Assembly: GCF_019891545.1 (NCBI RefSeq)
Contig: NZ_JAHDIU010000010.1
Location: 1 to 64,000, forward strand
Reading direction: 5' to 3'
DNA from: Flavobacterium coralii
GTDB taxonomy: Bacteria; Bacteroidota; Bacteroidia; Flavobacteriales; Flavobacteriaceae
DNA: 64,000 nucleotides
Shown piece by piece: positions 1 through 8,019 of the stretch. A model generated the notes under the pieces. That model was not told the DNA's origin. It ran no database searches and was given only the letters and a program-made list of their open reading frames with translations. Position 1 is the first letter of the stretch. Every line of letters starts with the position of its first letter. The position numbers were made by a program, and so were the translations under genes.

Positions 1-200
1 CCTGTGGTGGGTGCCCCCTCCACATCTACCCACTGGGCGCGGTAAAGCAAGCCGAAGGCAAGGTTCTCCTTTGATCCGGCATAGGCCGGGTTGATCACGT
101 TCATGTTGTACATGTACTGTGTGTAATGAGGGTCCTGCTGGGCCGTGCTTTCGGCAAGGCTCAATAAGGCCAATATGGCAGCAAAGTATAATTTTTTCAT
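1..200 (-). CDS. PorP/SprF family type IX secretion membrane protein (N-terminal part)
   Basis: The reverse strand from 200 to the window edge encodes the first 66 residues of an open frame. It starts with a signal peptide (MKKLYFAAILALLSL, ending near STAQ) and continues with QDPHYTQYMYN and NPAYAGS, the hallmark N-terminus of PorP/SprF proteins. These are outer-membrane beta-barrels of the type IX secretion and gliding system, often paired with one large secreted adhesin each. The rest of the gene is outside the window. A TAnnTTTG promoter box lies 30 bases upstream. The family call is firm; the partner substrate cannot be seen. Confidence 0.85.
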   Translation of the reverse strand, partial: MKKLYFAAILALLSLAESTAQQDPHYTQYMYNMNVINPAYAGSKENLAFGLLYRAQWVDVEGAPTT

Positions 201-229
201 GGTCTATGGGTTAATGAGCAATATATAGG

Positions 230-237
230 CAAATATA
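230..237 (-). promoter_or_regulatory. -7 promoter box for the porP/sprF-like gene
   Basis: Reverse-strand TATATTTG matches the Bacteroidota -7 consensus TAnnTTTG exactly, 30 bases before the ATG. No TTG was found at the usual -33 spacing. Confidence 0.5.
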
Positions 238-323
238 ACATTATCTTAAGAAGATGAATGCGTTCGGTGTTAAATTATGTTAAACCTGCACTGGTACATG
301 CATAATTAACAATAAAAATCAAA

Positions 324-347
324 AAAGGCTGCCATTCGGCAGCCTTT
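324..347 (-). terminator. Intrinsic terminator of bioB
   Basis: A perfect 10-bp stem (AAAGGCTGCC / GGCAGCCTTT) with a 4-base loop is followed on the reverse strand by a run of T. It lies 22 bases after the bioB stop. Confidence 0.85.
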
Positions 348-369
348 AGGGTTTAGCTCTAAATCAACG

Positions 370-1452
370 TTATTTTTTCCCTGAAGCCTTCAGGTTTCTT
401 TCGATTTTATGTGCGGGCCTCGACCATTTTGGCTTTTCGCCAAGCGGTTGGTATTGCGATTCTTCTGCTTCCACCGTTTGCGGTTGCGATACTTTGGTAA
501 ATGGCTTTTGCGGAATAAGCCCAAGCATTTCGAACATTTTCATATCCTCGTTCACATCCGGGTTAGGGGTGGTAAGCAGCTTGTCGCCTGCAAAGATAGA
601 GTTGGCACCTGCAAAAAAGCACATGGCCTGACCTTCGCGGCTCATTTGCGTGCGCCCTGCCGAAAGCCTTACCTGTGTTTGCGGCATTACAATGCGGGTA
701 GTGGCTACCATGCGTATCATTTCCCATATCTCTACCGGTTTTTCATCTTCCATCGGGGTCCCTTCTACCGCTACAAGCGCGTTAATAGGAACCGACTCCG
801 GCTGTGGGTTTAACGATGCAAGCGCAACCAGCATGCCTGCCCGGTCTTCTGTGCTTTCGCCCATGCCTATAATCCCCCCGCTACAAACAGTAACGTTGGT
901 TTTCCTTACATTCTCTATGGTTTTAAGGCGGTCTTCATAACCACGGGTAGAAATTACCTCTTTATAATATTCTTCAGATGTATCAAGGTTGTGGTTGTAG
1001 GCATACAAACCTGCCTCTGCAAGCCTTTTAGCCTGTGTTTCGGTAAGCATGCCCAGTGTGCAGCATACTTCCATATCCAGCTTGTTGATGGAACGGACCA
1101 TTTCCAGTACCTGGTCAAACTCAGGGCCGTCTTTTACATTTCGCCAGGCAGCGCCCATACAAACACGTGATGAGCCTGAAGACTTAGCGCGAAGCGCCTG
1201 TGCCTTTACCTGCTGAACGCTCATAAGGTCGTTCCCCTCTATATCGGTATGATAGCGCGCAGCCTGCGGGCAATAGCCGCAATCTTCGGGGCAGCCCCCT
1301 GTTTTTATAGAAAGCAGTGTAGAAACCTGCACTACATTAGGGTCATGATATTCGCGGTGAACGGTTGCGGCCCTGTACAGCAGGTCCATAAGCGGCTGGT
1401 TGTATAGCTCAATTATTTCTTCTTTCGTCCAATTGTGCCTTGTTATACTCAT
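370..1452 (-). CDS. bioB: Biotin synthase
   Basis: This radical-SAM enzyme inserts sulfur into dethiobiotin, the last step of biotin synthesis. The 360-residue protein has the CxxxCxxC cluster motif at C54, C58 and C61 ([10 protein letters not shown]). The auxiliary [2Fe-2S] ligands are C98, C130 (in VCC) and C190, and Arg lies in the conserved VRLSAGR stretch. It is slightly longer than the E. coli enzyme because of a Lys-rich C-terminal tail. No other bio gene is adjacent, so it looks monocistronic, with its own terminator and a -7 box 22 bases upstream. A carboxylase that needs biotin lies about 13 kb away in the same window. Confidence 0.97.
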   Translation of the reverse strand: MSITRHNWTKEEIIELYNQPLMDLLYRAATVHREYHDPNVVQVSTLLSIKTGGCPEDCGYCPQAARYHTDIEGNDLMSVQQVKAQALRAKSSGSSRVCMGAAWRNVKDGPEFDQVLEMVRSINKLDMEVCCTLGMLTETQAKRLAEAGLYAYNHNLDTSEEYYKEVISTRGYEDRLKTIENVRKTNVTVCSGGIIGMGESTEDRAGMLVALASLNPQPESVPINALVAVEGTPMEDEKPVEIWEMIRMVATTRIVMPQTQVRLSAGRTQMSREGQAMCFFAGANSIFAGDKLLTTPNPDVNEDMKMFEMLGLIPQKPFTKVSQPQTVEAEESQYQPLGEKPKWSRPAHKIERNLKASGKK

Positions 1453-1473
1453 AACGGAAATTTATTGTTGCTC

Positions 1474-1481
1474 CAAAAGTA
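1474..1481 (-). promoter_or_regulatory. -7 promoter box for bioB
   Basis: Reverse-strand TACTTTTG is an exact TAnnTTTG match 22 bases before the bioB ATG. No clear -33 TTG was seen. Confidence 0.45.
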
Positions 1482-1513
1482 GCAAATTCCGCTATAACTA
1501 CCGCATTAAGCTG

Positions 1514-1990
1514 TTATGTGTTTTGGTTGGTGTGGTCGGCATCATCTACCTGGTTAATTTTTTCCACCTTGTCTTTCCACCATTGCATAAGTGCAAAAGA
1601 TACTATGGCAGAGGCCGCAAGCCCTTCTATCATAAGCCCCATAACAAATTGCGGTAATGATGGGTCGCCGCCAAAAATATAGCTGGCTACATAACGGTCA
1701 AGATAGGCTTCGCCCCCCTGTACCTCTACATATATAAGAAAACTTACCAGGGTAAGCACAAGGCTGGTAAAGGCGGTTAGGAATGCCGAGCCAAGATTGG
1801 TGAAGTAGCCATAGGTGCCATCGTTATAATCCTGCTTTATAGTGCGGTTAACACCATAAATTACAAATACAAAGTTTACGAGCCTCAGGTAAATCTGGTC
1901 TGAGAGGCCTAATGCTTCCATTATCACAAAGAATAGTGCAATGCCTATGTAAATAATAAAGCCGTTAATTACTATCCTCGACACTTTCAT
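1514..1990 (-). CDS. Small integral membrane protein, DUF4199-like
   Basis: The 158-residue protein has four hydrophobic segments, near residues 8-28, 33-46, 66-90 and 112-135, with a polar acidic C-terminal tail. The layout and the GTYGYFTNLG-type segment before helix three resemble the DUF4199 family common in Bacteroidota, whose function is unknown. It lies upstream of bioB in the same orientation, 61 bases away, but bioB has its own -7 box. A near-perfect palindrome CCTTT(T)GCGCAAAGG lies about 70 bases before its start. The family assignment is tentative. Confidence 0.6.
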   Translation of the reverse strand: MKVSRIVINGFIIYIGIALFFVIMEALGLSDQIYLRLVNFVFVIYGVNRTIKQDYNDGTYGYFTNLGSAFLTAFTSLVLTLVSFLIYVEVQGGEAYLDRYVASYIFGGDPSLPQFVMGLMIEGLAASAIVSFALMQWWKDKVEKINQVDDADHTNQNT

Positions 1991-2176
1991 AGCTTTTCTG
2001 TTTTTTAGGTTATCGTTCGTTTAATAAATTATTTTACAGTTACTTAGTTACCTGCCTTTTGCGCAAAGGTTTTTTTTGTAAAAGATTTATACCCGAATTT
2101 AGCTATAAAATAGAAAAGGTGAATATCAATTAATAAAACTTTAATAAAAGAAGTATGATTAAAAGTGTAAGATAAG

Positions 2177-3499
2177 TTACTGAATTACATTGCCTTCTTC
2201 ATCATAAAGCAGCACCCAGTTGCAGTGGAAAAAGTAATCCCATTCAGCAGCGGCAAGGTCGGTTTCAGGGTCTATAAGTGTTTTATAGCGTTCTCCGTTA
2301 ATGCCTGCTTTTGTATTGGCATATACCGCTACATCAACCCCTTGTTCCTTATACTTTTGCTTTATGCGCTGCGCCATCTGCCATATCATGTCGGGCTTGG
2401 TGTCCATGCTGTTTATCTGTTTCTGCGTAAGGTCGTCTGCAAGGCGGTAGGGCAGTTGCTCATTATTTGCCTTGTTAATAACCCTGAAGGTAGTGAAGCC
2501 GCTACGGCTGCGCAGCATCATGCGCCAGCTAAGGCGGTGTCCTTCTTCCGTCCATAAAACGTCCCCTTTAATAAAATGATGCCTTATGGGCAGTAAGAGC
2601 TGTATTATCATATAAGGTACAAAAAAATACCACAGTATGTTTTTACCTTCTGTAGTAACTCCGTATGATTCTACAGCAGGCTTTTTCCTGAAAAATATCT
2701 TCCGCATCGTCTCCGGCGGATAAAAGAACACCGCAAAGCTTAATGCGAAATAAGGGAATATGCCTATCTCTAAAGTTATGGAATTAAATATATGAAAAAT
2801 CAATGAGGCTACCAGCGCCCAGGTGCGGGTGCGCTTGTAAAGCAGCAACGGTACTACCAAGAGATCGAATGCGATACCTGCATAAGCAATAAAAAGATAA
2901 AACCATTTTTTAATGGCTATTTCATGAAAAAAGCCGCTTGTACTGGCATCAAGCAGGTTTTTAGTAAATGTGCCTGTAAGCCAGCCGGGGTAGAACTTGG
3001 CAATAGTAGCGTAAAAATATACTATGGCTACCTGCACTATCATAACCAGCGAGCACCAGGCAGGCATAGTAAGTTTTTTCAGGGCAGGGTTTTGCTTTGC
3101 ATCTAAAGAGGCATACCTGTGCGCGGGCAGGAACAGCATGATAAGGCAGATAAGTACCAGCAGATAGTAATGATTATTATAAGATGTTTTTTGCATAAAG
3201 TAAACACCTGTCCAGAGCAGGGTAAACAACCCCAATGACAGCCGGTATTTATAACCCAGCATTACCAGCAGCCCCAGCGTTCCCATAGCAATAAAGTAGT
3301 AATACATGCCATTGCCCGGCAGGGGTTGCAGCCAGTCCATACCTATATGCGAAAAGGTAAATTCAGGATCTATAAAATTACTCTTAACCCAGCCTGTAAG
3401 AATGGCGCCATAGGTTTCGCAGGCCAGCAGGAAACCAAAGAATATCCTGAAAATTACTAAAGGTGCATTGTCAATTTCAGCAAAAAGGCGGTTTTTCAT
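2177..3499 (-). CDS. HTTM-domain (vitamin K-dependent gamma-carboxylase-like) membrane protein
   Basis: The 440-residue protein begins with DNAPLVIFRIFFG, the typical start of HTTM proteins. It has multiple membrane helices up to about residue 300, including the conserved YNNHYYLL...LFLPAHRYASLDA segment that follows helix three in vitamin K carboxylase relatives. A soluble C-terminal part follows, ending in a Trp-rich segment (AAEWDYFFHCNW). Bacterial members have no established general role. It overlaps ribF by one base (TAATG), so it is translationally coupled as the second gene of that operon. Confidence 0.85.
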   Translation of the reverse strand: MKNRLFAEIDNAPLVIFRIFFGFLLACETYGAILTGWVKSNFIDPEFTFSHIGMDWLQPLPGNGMYYYFIAMGTLGLLVMLGYKYRLSLGLFTLLWTGVYFMQKTSYNNHYYLLVLICLIMLFLPAHRYASLDAKQNPALKKLTMPAWCSLVMIVQVAIVYFYATIAKFYPGWLTGTFTKNLLDASTSGFFHEIAIKKWFYLFIAYAGIAFDLLVVPLLLYKRTRTWALVASLIFHIFNSITLEIGIFPYFALSFAVFFYPPETMRKIFFRKKPAVESYGVTTEGKNILWYFFVPYMIIQLLLPIRHHFIKGDVLWTEEGHRLSWRMMLRSRSGFTTFRVINKANNEQLPYRLADDLTQKQINSMDTKPDMIWQMAQRIKQKYKEQGVDVAVYANTKAGINGERYKTLIDPETDLAAAEWDYFFHCNWVLLYDEEGNVIQ

Positions 3500-4431
3500 T
3501 AGTCAGATTGTTTAAAGTAATCAAGCGCCGCAGCTTTGTCCTGCTCAAGCTGCATCTTTAAAACGTCAACAGAGGGGAACTTAACCTGGTCACGCACCCT
3601 TTTGTGCAGGCTTATTGTAAGCTCAGTGTCATACAGGTTCTTATCTATATCAAAAAAATTAGCTTCTATGGTGCGCTCTGTACCGCCCACAGTAGGGTTG
3701 TCACCAATATTCATCATGCCCTGCACTGTTTCGCCGTCTATCTTGCTACTGATAATATATACGCCGTTATCAGGTATCAGCTTATAATCTTCTTTTATAT
3801 GTATGTTAGCTGTGGGGAAACCGATAGTGCGCCCAAGTTGCCTGCCCTGAACCACAATGCCGGTTAAAAAATAATTATAGCCCAGATATCCATTGGCGGT
3901 AGTTATATCGCCGCTTTCCAAGGCGTGGCGTATTTTGGTAGAGCTTACAGAAACCTCGTTTACCTCTAAAGCCGAAATTTGCTCGACTTCAAAACCATAT
4001 TCTTCCCCAAACTGAAGCAGGTCGGTAATGGTGGCGGTGCGGTTGCGCCCAAAGCGGTGGTCGTGGCCTATAATTATTTTGCTGATATTAAGCTTTCCTA
4101 CAAGTATGTCCTTTACAAATTCTTCGGCAGTAAGGCGCGAAAAGGCATGGTCAAACGGATGGATGATAAGGTTTTCTACTCCGTAATCCTCCAATAACGC
4201 CGCTTTTTCAGCCATAGTATTCAGCAGTTTTATATCGCTGTTTTGCTGCAGCACCATGCGCGGGTGCGGAAAGAATGTAAGCACCACGCTTTCATGTCCT
4301 GAAGCCCTGCTGCTGTTAAGCAGCTTATCCAGGATTGTTTTATGCCCTTTGTGCACGCCGTCAAAAGTGCCAAGGGTAACGGTTGTTTTTCCTGATGGCG
4401 CGAACTCTTGTATGGAATTGTATATTTTCAA
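3499..4431 (-). CDS. ribF: Bifunctional riboflavin kinase / FAD synthetase
   Basis: This enzyme makes FMN from riboflavin and then FAD. The 310-residue protein has the N-terminal adenylyltransferase motif TLGTFDGVHKGH, the GHDHRFGRNR motif, and the C-terminal flavokinase motif GRTIGFPTANI followed by the NPT of GDNPTVGG. The frame opens with TTG (Met-Lys-Ile-Tyr), and no better ATG precedes the first motif, so a TTG start is preferred. A TAnnTTTG box lies 20 bases upstream. It heads an operon with the HTTM gene. Confidence 0.95.
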   Translation of the reverse strand: MKIYNSIQEFAPSGKTTVTLGTFDGVHKGHKTILDKLLNSSRASGHESVVLTFFPHPRMVLQQNSDIKLLNTMAEKAALLEDYGVENLIIHPFDHAFSRLTAEEFVKDILVGKLNISKIIIGHDHRFGRNRTATITDLLQFGEEYGFEVEQISALEVNEVSVSSTKIRHALESGDITTANGYLGYNYFLTGIVVQGRQLGRTIGFPTANIHIKEDYKLIPDNGVYIISSKIDGETVQGMMNIGDNPTVGGTERTIEANFFDIDKNLYDTELTISLHKRVRDQVKFPSVDVLKMQLEQDKAAALDYFKQSD

Positions 4432-4450
4432 ACTGAAAAGTTTTGAACAG

Positions 4451-4458
4451 CAAATTTA
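4451..4458 (-). promoter_or_regulatory. -7 promoter box for ribF
   Basis: Reverse-strand TAAATTTG is an exact TAnnTTTG match 20 bases before the ribF start codon. Confidence 0.5.
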
Positions 4459-4497
4459 AATATCTGTTTTTAAAATGAAGAGAAATGCACCTGTTTT

Positions 4498-4511
4498 TAA
4501 TCTGCAGATTA
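4498..4511. promoter_or_regulatory. 14-bp perfect palindrome between divergent ribF and protease genes
   Basis: TAATCTGCAGATTA is a perfect inverted repeat in the 237-base divergent spacer, 40 bases above the ribF -7 box. It could be an operator for either gene. No regulator is known for it. Confidence 0.3.
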
Positions 4512-4668
4512 CCCTTTTGCCGTATATAGTAGTAACCGTTCTTATTTTAACAGCCTTTCTTTGCATAAAATTGTGATATTTCAGCTTTTATCTATAAATA
4601 TTGCTACGGTGTGGCTTTTAATAAAACATAAATTAATAATTTAGTAATTCTTTTAAAAACAATAAAAT

Positions 4669-7329
4669 ATGCGTAAAAGTTTACTTGTTGTTTGCATGGT
4701 CATGTTGTTTGCCAACAGCTTTGCACAAAACTTCTGGAACAGAGCCGATAAGGAAAAACTGGCAACTGCCGGGAAAACAGAACGGGTATCTTATCCTACC
4801 AAGAGTACTGTTTTCAGCCTTGACGTTACTGCGCTGAAAGCAGCTCTTGAAGGCGCACCGCAAAGGGGCAGCTTTACAGGTTCTTCTGTAATTGTGCCGT
4901 TTCCTGACGGAGATGGTAACATAAAGCATTTCAGGATATTTGAGGCATCAGTTATGCACCCAGATCTTGCTGCGCAGCACCCGGATATAAAAAGCTATGC
5001 GGGGCAGTGTGTTGAAAGCCCTTCGTCTTCCATACGTTTCAGTATAACACTTTTCGGGCTGCACGCCATGATGTTCTCTGCACAGGGCACATCTTATATA
5101 GACCCTTACACGAAAGATGGTAACTACTATATTGCCTACAAGCGTGAAAACCTGAAAGGCCCGCGTAACTTCGGCTGCCTTGTGAATGAGGAGATGCAGC
5201 AAGAAGACACTGCACAGCGACAGCCGATGTCGGTTAATGCGAGTGACGGTATTTTGCGTACATATCGCCTTGCAATGGCATGTACTGTAGAGTATGCAGC
5301 TTTTCATGTTAATGCTGCGGGACTTAATAATGCTTCAACAGCCGAAAAAAGGGCTGCCGTGCTGGCTGCCATGAATGTTACCATGACCCGCGTTAACGGG
5401 GTATATGAAAGGGATATGGCTATTACAATGGAGATAGTACCCAATAACGAAAATATCATATACATAACATCAGACAATCTTGCCAATGATAATGCCGGTA
5501 CGCTGATTAGCCAGATACAGACTGTGATAAACAATGCAATAGGCTTTACCAATTATGATATTGGCCACGTGGTATCTACAGGCGGCGGGGGGCTTGCTTC
5601 TCTTGCATGTGTGTGTACCTCTGATAAGGCTCGTGGCGTAACAGGCAGCTTTGCACCCGTTGGCGACCCGTTTGATATTGACTATGTAGCCCACGAAATG
5701 GGGCACCAGTTTGGCGCATCGCATACTTTTAATAATTCATTTCAGCGTAATGGCCCAACAGCGGTAGAGCCGGGCAGCGGAAGCACTATAATGGCCTATG
5801 CAGGTATCAGCCCGCCTAACGTGCAGAATAATTCTGATGATTATTTCCATGCAGTGAGTATAGCACAAATGGAAAATTTTATAAATGGCGCCGGTGGCAA
5901 CTGCCCTGTTGAAACACCTAACGGCAATTCGGCTCCTGTAATTGCAGATATACCTAATTATACGATACCACGCGCAACCGCCTTTGTATTGAGGGGTAAC
6001 GCTACCGATGCCGATGGTGATGAGCTTACCTATTGCTGGGAGCAAACCAATGCCAATGGTTCATTCACCACAGTAGATGAAGTGCCTGACCCATTTAATA
6101 CCAGCGGCCCGAACTTCCGTTCGCTGCCGCCGTCTTTATCGCCGAACCGATATATGCCTGCGCTGGAAAGTGTACTTGCCGGTAATTTAACACCAACATG
6201 GGAGGTAACATCTTCACTTGGGCGTGTGTTCAACTTTGCACTTACGGTACGCGACAACCAGACACCTAACGGGGGGCAGACAAGCCGTGAAAACATAAAT
6301 GTAACTGTAAGCAGTAATGCAGGGCCTTTCAGGGTATTATCCCAAAATGAAAGCGGCATTACCTGGGAAGGTGGCAGTGAGCAGACCATTACATGGGATG
6401 TTGCAGGCACAACAGCCAATAATGTGAATACATCTAATGTAAACATATTACTCTCAACAGACGCGGGGCTTACTTTTGATACCGTATTGGCAGCTAACAC
6501 GCCTAATGACGGTAGCGAAACAATTACCGTTCCTGACTTATCGGCTCCTTTTTGCCGTATAATGATTGAAGGGGCGGGCAATATCTTTTATGCCGTGAAT
6601 GATGAAGCTTTTTCTGTGGGTGTTGAAGTTACTACCATTTGTGCTGATTATGAAAATATAGCCAATGCTCCGATACCGGATAACGGAACAGTTTACTCAG
6701 TATCAGAAATTGAAATTACTGACGAGGGACTGGTACAGTCGGTAGAAGTAAGCGTTGATATTACCCATACCTATATTCAGGATTTGGCGTTGTTGATGCA
6801 AAGCCCTGCCGGGACAATAATTCCGCTTTATTTTGGGAACTGCGGCAGCCAGGATGACCTTAATGTAACCTTTAGTGATGAGGGTAGCGCAATAAACTGT
6901 ACTTCGCCTACTACAGGTATAGTTTTGCCTTTAGAGCAGCTTGCAGGTTTTGCCGGCGAGGAAGCTGAGGGTACGTGGACGCTGCTTTACGGAGACGGTG
7001 CAGAAAATGACACAGGTACTTTAAACGCATGGTCTTTAAATATTTGCAGGCAGGGGACTGCGGGCACTAATGATGTTTCATTGAGCGACCTTACTGTATA
7101 TCCAAACCCGAACAATGGCTCTTTTTCAGTTTCATTCACACCTAACGGTGAAAGCAATATAACTGTTGCGGTATATGATATGAGAGGGCGTGAGGTTTAC
7201 CAAAAGCAATATGAAAACAGGGGTGTGTTTACAGCAACTGTAAATGCACAGGATTTACAGTCGGGTGTATATCTGGTTTCAGTTAGCGATGGTGCTGCCA
7301 GGGCAGTACGTAAAATTGTAATTCAATAA
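4669..7329 (+). CDS. Secreted reprolysin-like zinc metalloprotease with T9SS sorting domain (paralogue 1)
   Basis: The 886-residue protein has a signal peptide cut near SFAQ at about residue 20 and a long propeptide-like region. A metzincin catalytic domain follows, with HExxHxxGxxH at residues 342-352 (HEMGHQFGASH) and the Met-turn IMAYAG at about 375. A proprotein-convertase P-type domain runs from about residue 658 to 800. A type A T9SS C-terminal domain starts near 808 with the YPNPNNG motif and ends in a basic tail (RKIVIQ). This architecture indicates export by the type IX system and surface attachment or release. It is a close paralogue of the gene at 8020 but lacks that protein's FN3-like insert. 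Substrate unknown. Confidence 0.93.
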   Translation: MRKSLLVVCMVMLFANSFAQNFWNRADKEKLATAGKTERVSYPTKSTVFSLDVTALKAALEGAPQRGSFTGSSVIVPFPDGDGNIKHFRIFEASVMHPDLAAQHPDIKSYAGQCVESPSSSIRFSITLFGLHAMMFSAQGTSYIDPYTKDGNYYIAYKRENLKGPRNFGCLVNEEMQQEDTAQRQPMSVNASDGILRTYRLAMACTVEYAAFHVNAAGLNNASTAEKRAAVLAAMNVTMTRVNGVYERDMAITMEIVPNNENIIYITSDNLANDNAGTLISQIQTVINNAIGFTNYDIGHVVSTGGGGLASLACVCTSDKARGVTGSFAPVGDPFDIDYVAHEMGHQFGASHTFNNSFQRNGPTAVEPGSGSTIMAYAGISPPNVQNNSDDYFHAVSIAQMENFINGAGGNCPVETPNGNSAPVIADIPNYTIPRATAFVLRGNATDADGDELTYCWEQTNANGSFTTVDEVPDPFNTSGPNFRSLPPSLSPNRYMPALESVLAGNLTPTWEVTSSLGRVFNFALTVRDNQTPNGGQTSRENINVTVSSNAGPFRVLSQNESGITWEGGSEQTITWDVAGTTANNVNTSNVNILLSTDAGLTFDTVLAANTPNDGSETITVPDLSAPFCRIMIEGAGNIFYAVNDEAFSVGVEVTTICADYENIANAPIPDNGTVYSVSEIEITDEGLVQSVEVSVDITHTYIQDLALLMQSPAGTIIPLYFGNCGSQDDLNVTFSDEGSAINCTSPTTGIVLPLEQLAGFAGEEAEGTWTLLYGDGAENDTGTLNAWSLNICRQGTAGTNDVSLSDLTVYPNPNNGSFSVSFTPNGESNITVAVYDMRGREVYQKQYENRGVFTATVNAQDLQSGVYLVSVSDGAARAVRKIVIQ

Positions 7330-7345
7330 GACAAAATGAATTTAT

Positions 7346-7374
7346 AACAGGGGCGCTTTTAAAGCGCCTTTGTT
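7346..7374. terminator. Bidirectional terminator between convergent genes
   Basis: The stem GGCGC / GCGCC at 7352-7368 extends outwards as AACAGG / TTTGTT with G-T pairs. It sits between the stops of the protease gene (+) and the small lipoprotein gene (-). Confidence 0.7.
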
Positions 7375-7375
7375 A

Positions 7376-7876
7376 TTAAAAAGAAATACTAATGTCCTTA
7401 AGCTTTTGCCCTTCTACAATATCAGGAAGCATTATAATTAGTTTTTCATTTTTATAATCAATACTGCCGCCTTCAACTTTATAAAAACCGGCTTTGCCTT
7501 TGCAAAAACACATCACACCAAGAAGCATGTTTGTTTTTTGCATATCCTTGCCGGTATAGCTTAAAGTTTTAGTGTTGTTATCTACTTCAAAAACTACCTC
7601 TTCGGTATAGCCTGCATCTGCCAGTGCCGGATTGGTATCTTTTACATACTTATACCGTATAACAGTAAAATCTGTATTACGCTCTGTTTTATAATAAAAC
7701 TTGCCTTCAATATCATCTTTAATTGTTAACGTGGTATTACGCATAATTTCTACGGTACAGCTCCCCGTTTCCGGGCAGGTTTGCGAGGTGTTATTTTTAT
7801 CCAGTGCCTGCTGCAGGTTCTGGCCCGCACAGGATGCAAGCAAAAGGGCAAGGCTTAAAACAGCAAAGTTTTTCAT
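7376..7876 (-). CDS. Hypothetical lipoprotein
   Basis: The 166-residue protein has a lipoprotein signal with the lipobox LASC (Cys16), then a beta-rich polar domain containing four further cysteines (two in CPETGSC, two in CFC). I do not recognise a family. It is divergent from, and lies between, the two metalloprotease paralogues. It might act with them, for example as an inhibitor or chaperone, but the sequence gives no direct evidence for this. An exact -7 box lies 28 bases upstream. Confidence 0.75.
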   Translation of the reverse strand: MKNFAVLSLALLLASCAGQNLQQALDKNNTSQTCPETGSCTVEIMRNTTLTIKDDIEGKFYYKTERNTDFTVIRYKYVKDTNPALADAGYTEEVVFEVDNNTKTLSYTGKDMQKTNMLLGVMCFCKGKAGFYKVEGGSIDYKNEKLIIMLPDIVEGQKLKDISISF

Positions 7877-7903
7877 ACGGTTGTTTTAATGTTTACTAAA
7901 ATA

Positions 7904-7911
7904 CAAATTTA
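7904..7911 (-). promoter_or_regulatory. -7 promoter box for the small lipoprotein gene
   Basis: Reverse-strand TAAATTTG is an exact TAnnTTTG match 28 bases before the start codon. Confidence 0.45.
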
Positions 7912-8019
7912 AAGCCAAACAAAAATTTAACATTTAAACTTTATGCTGTTATATCATATTGCCAAAGCATTAGGCATGTCATAATTTATTATATTCGTGA
8001 ACTTTAACAAACGGGAAAC

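Noticed and set aside
6030-6581. Open frame of 183 codons on the - strand
   Set aside because: It lies within the first metalloprotease gene on the opposite strand; no domain or start signal supports it.
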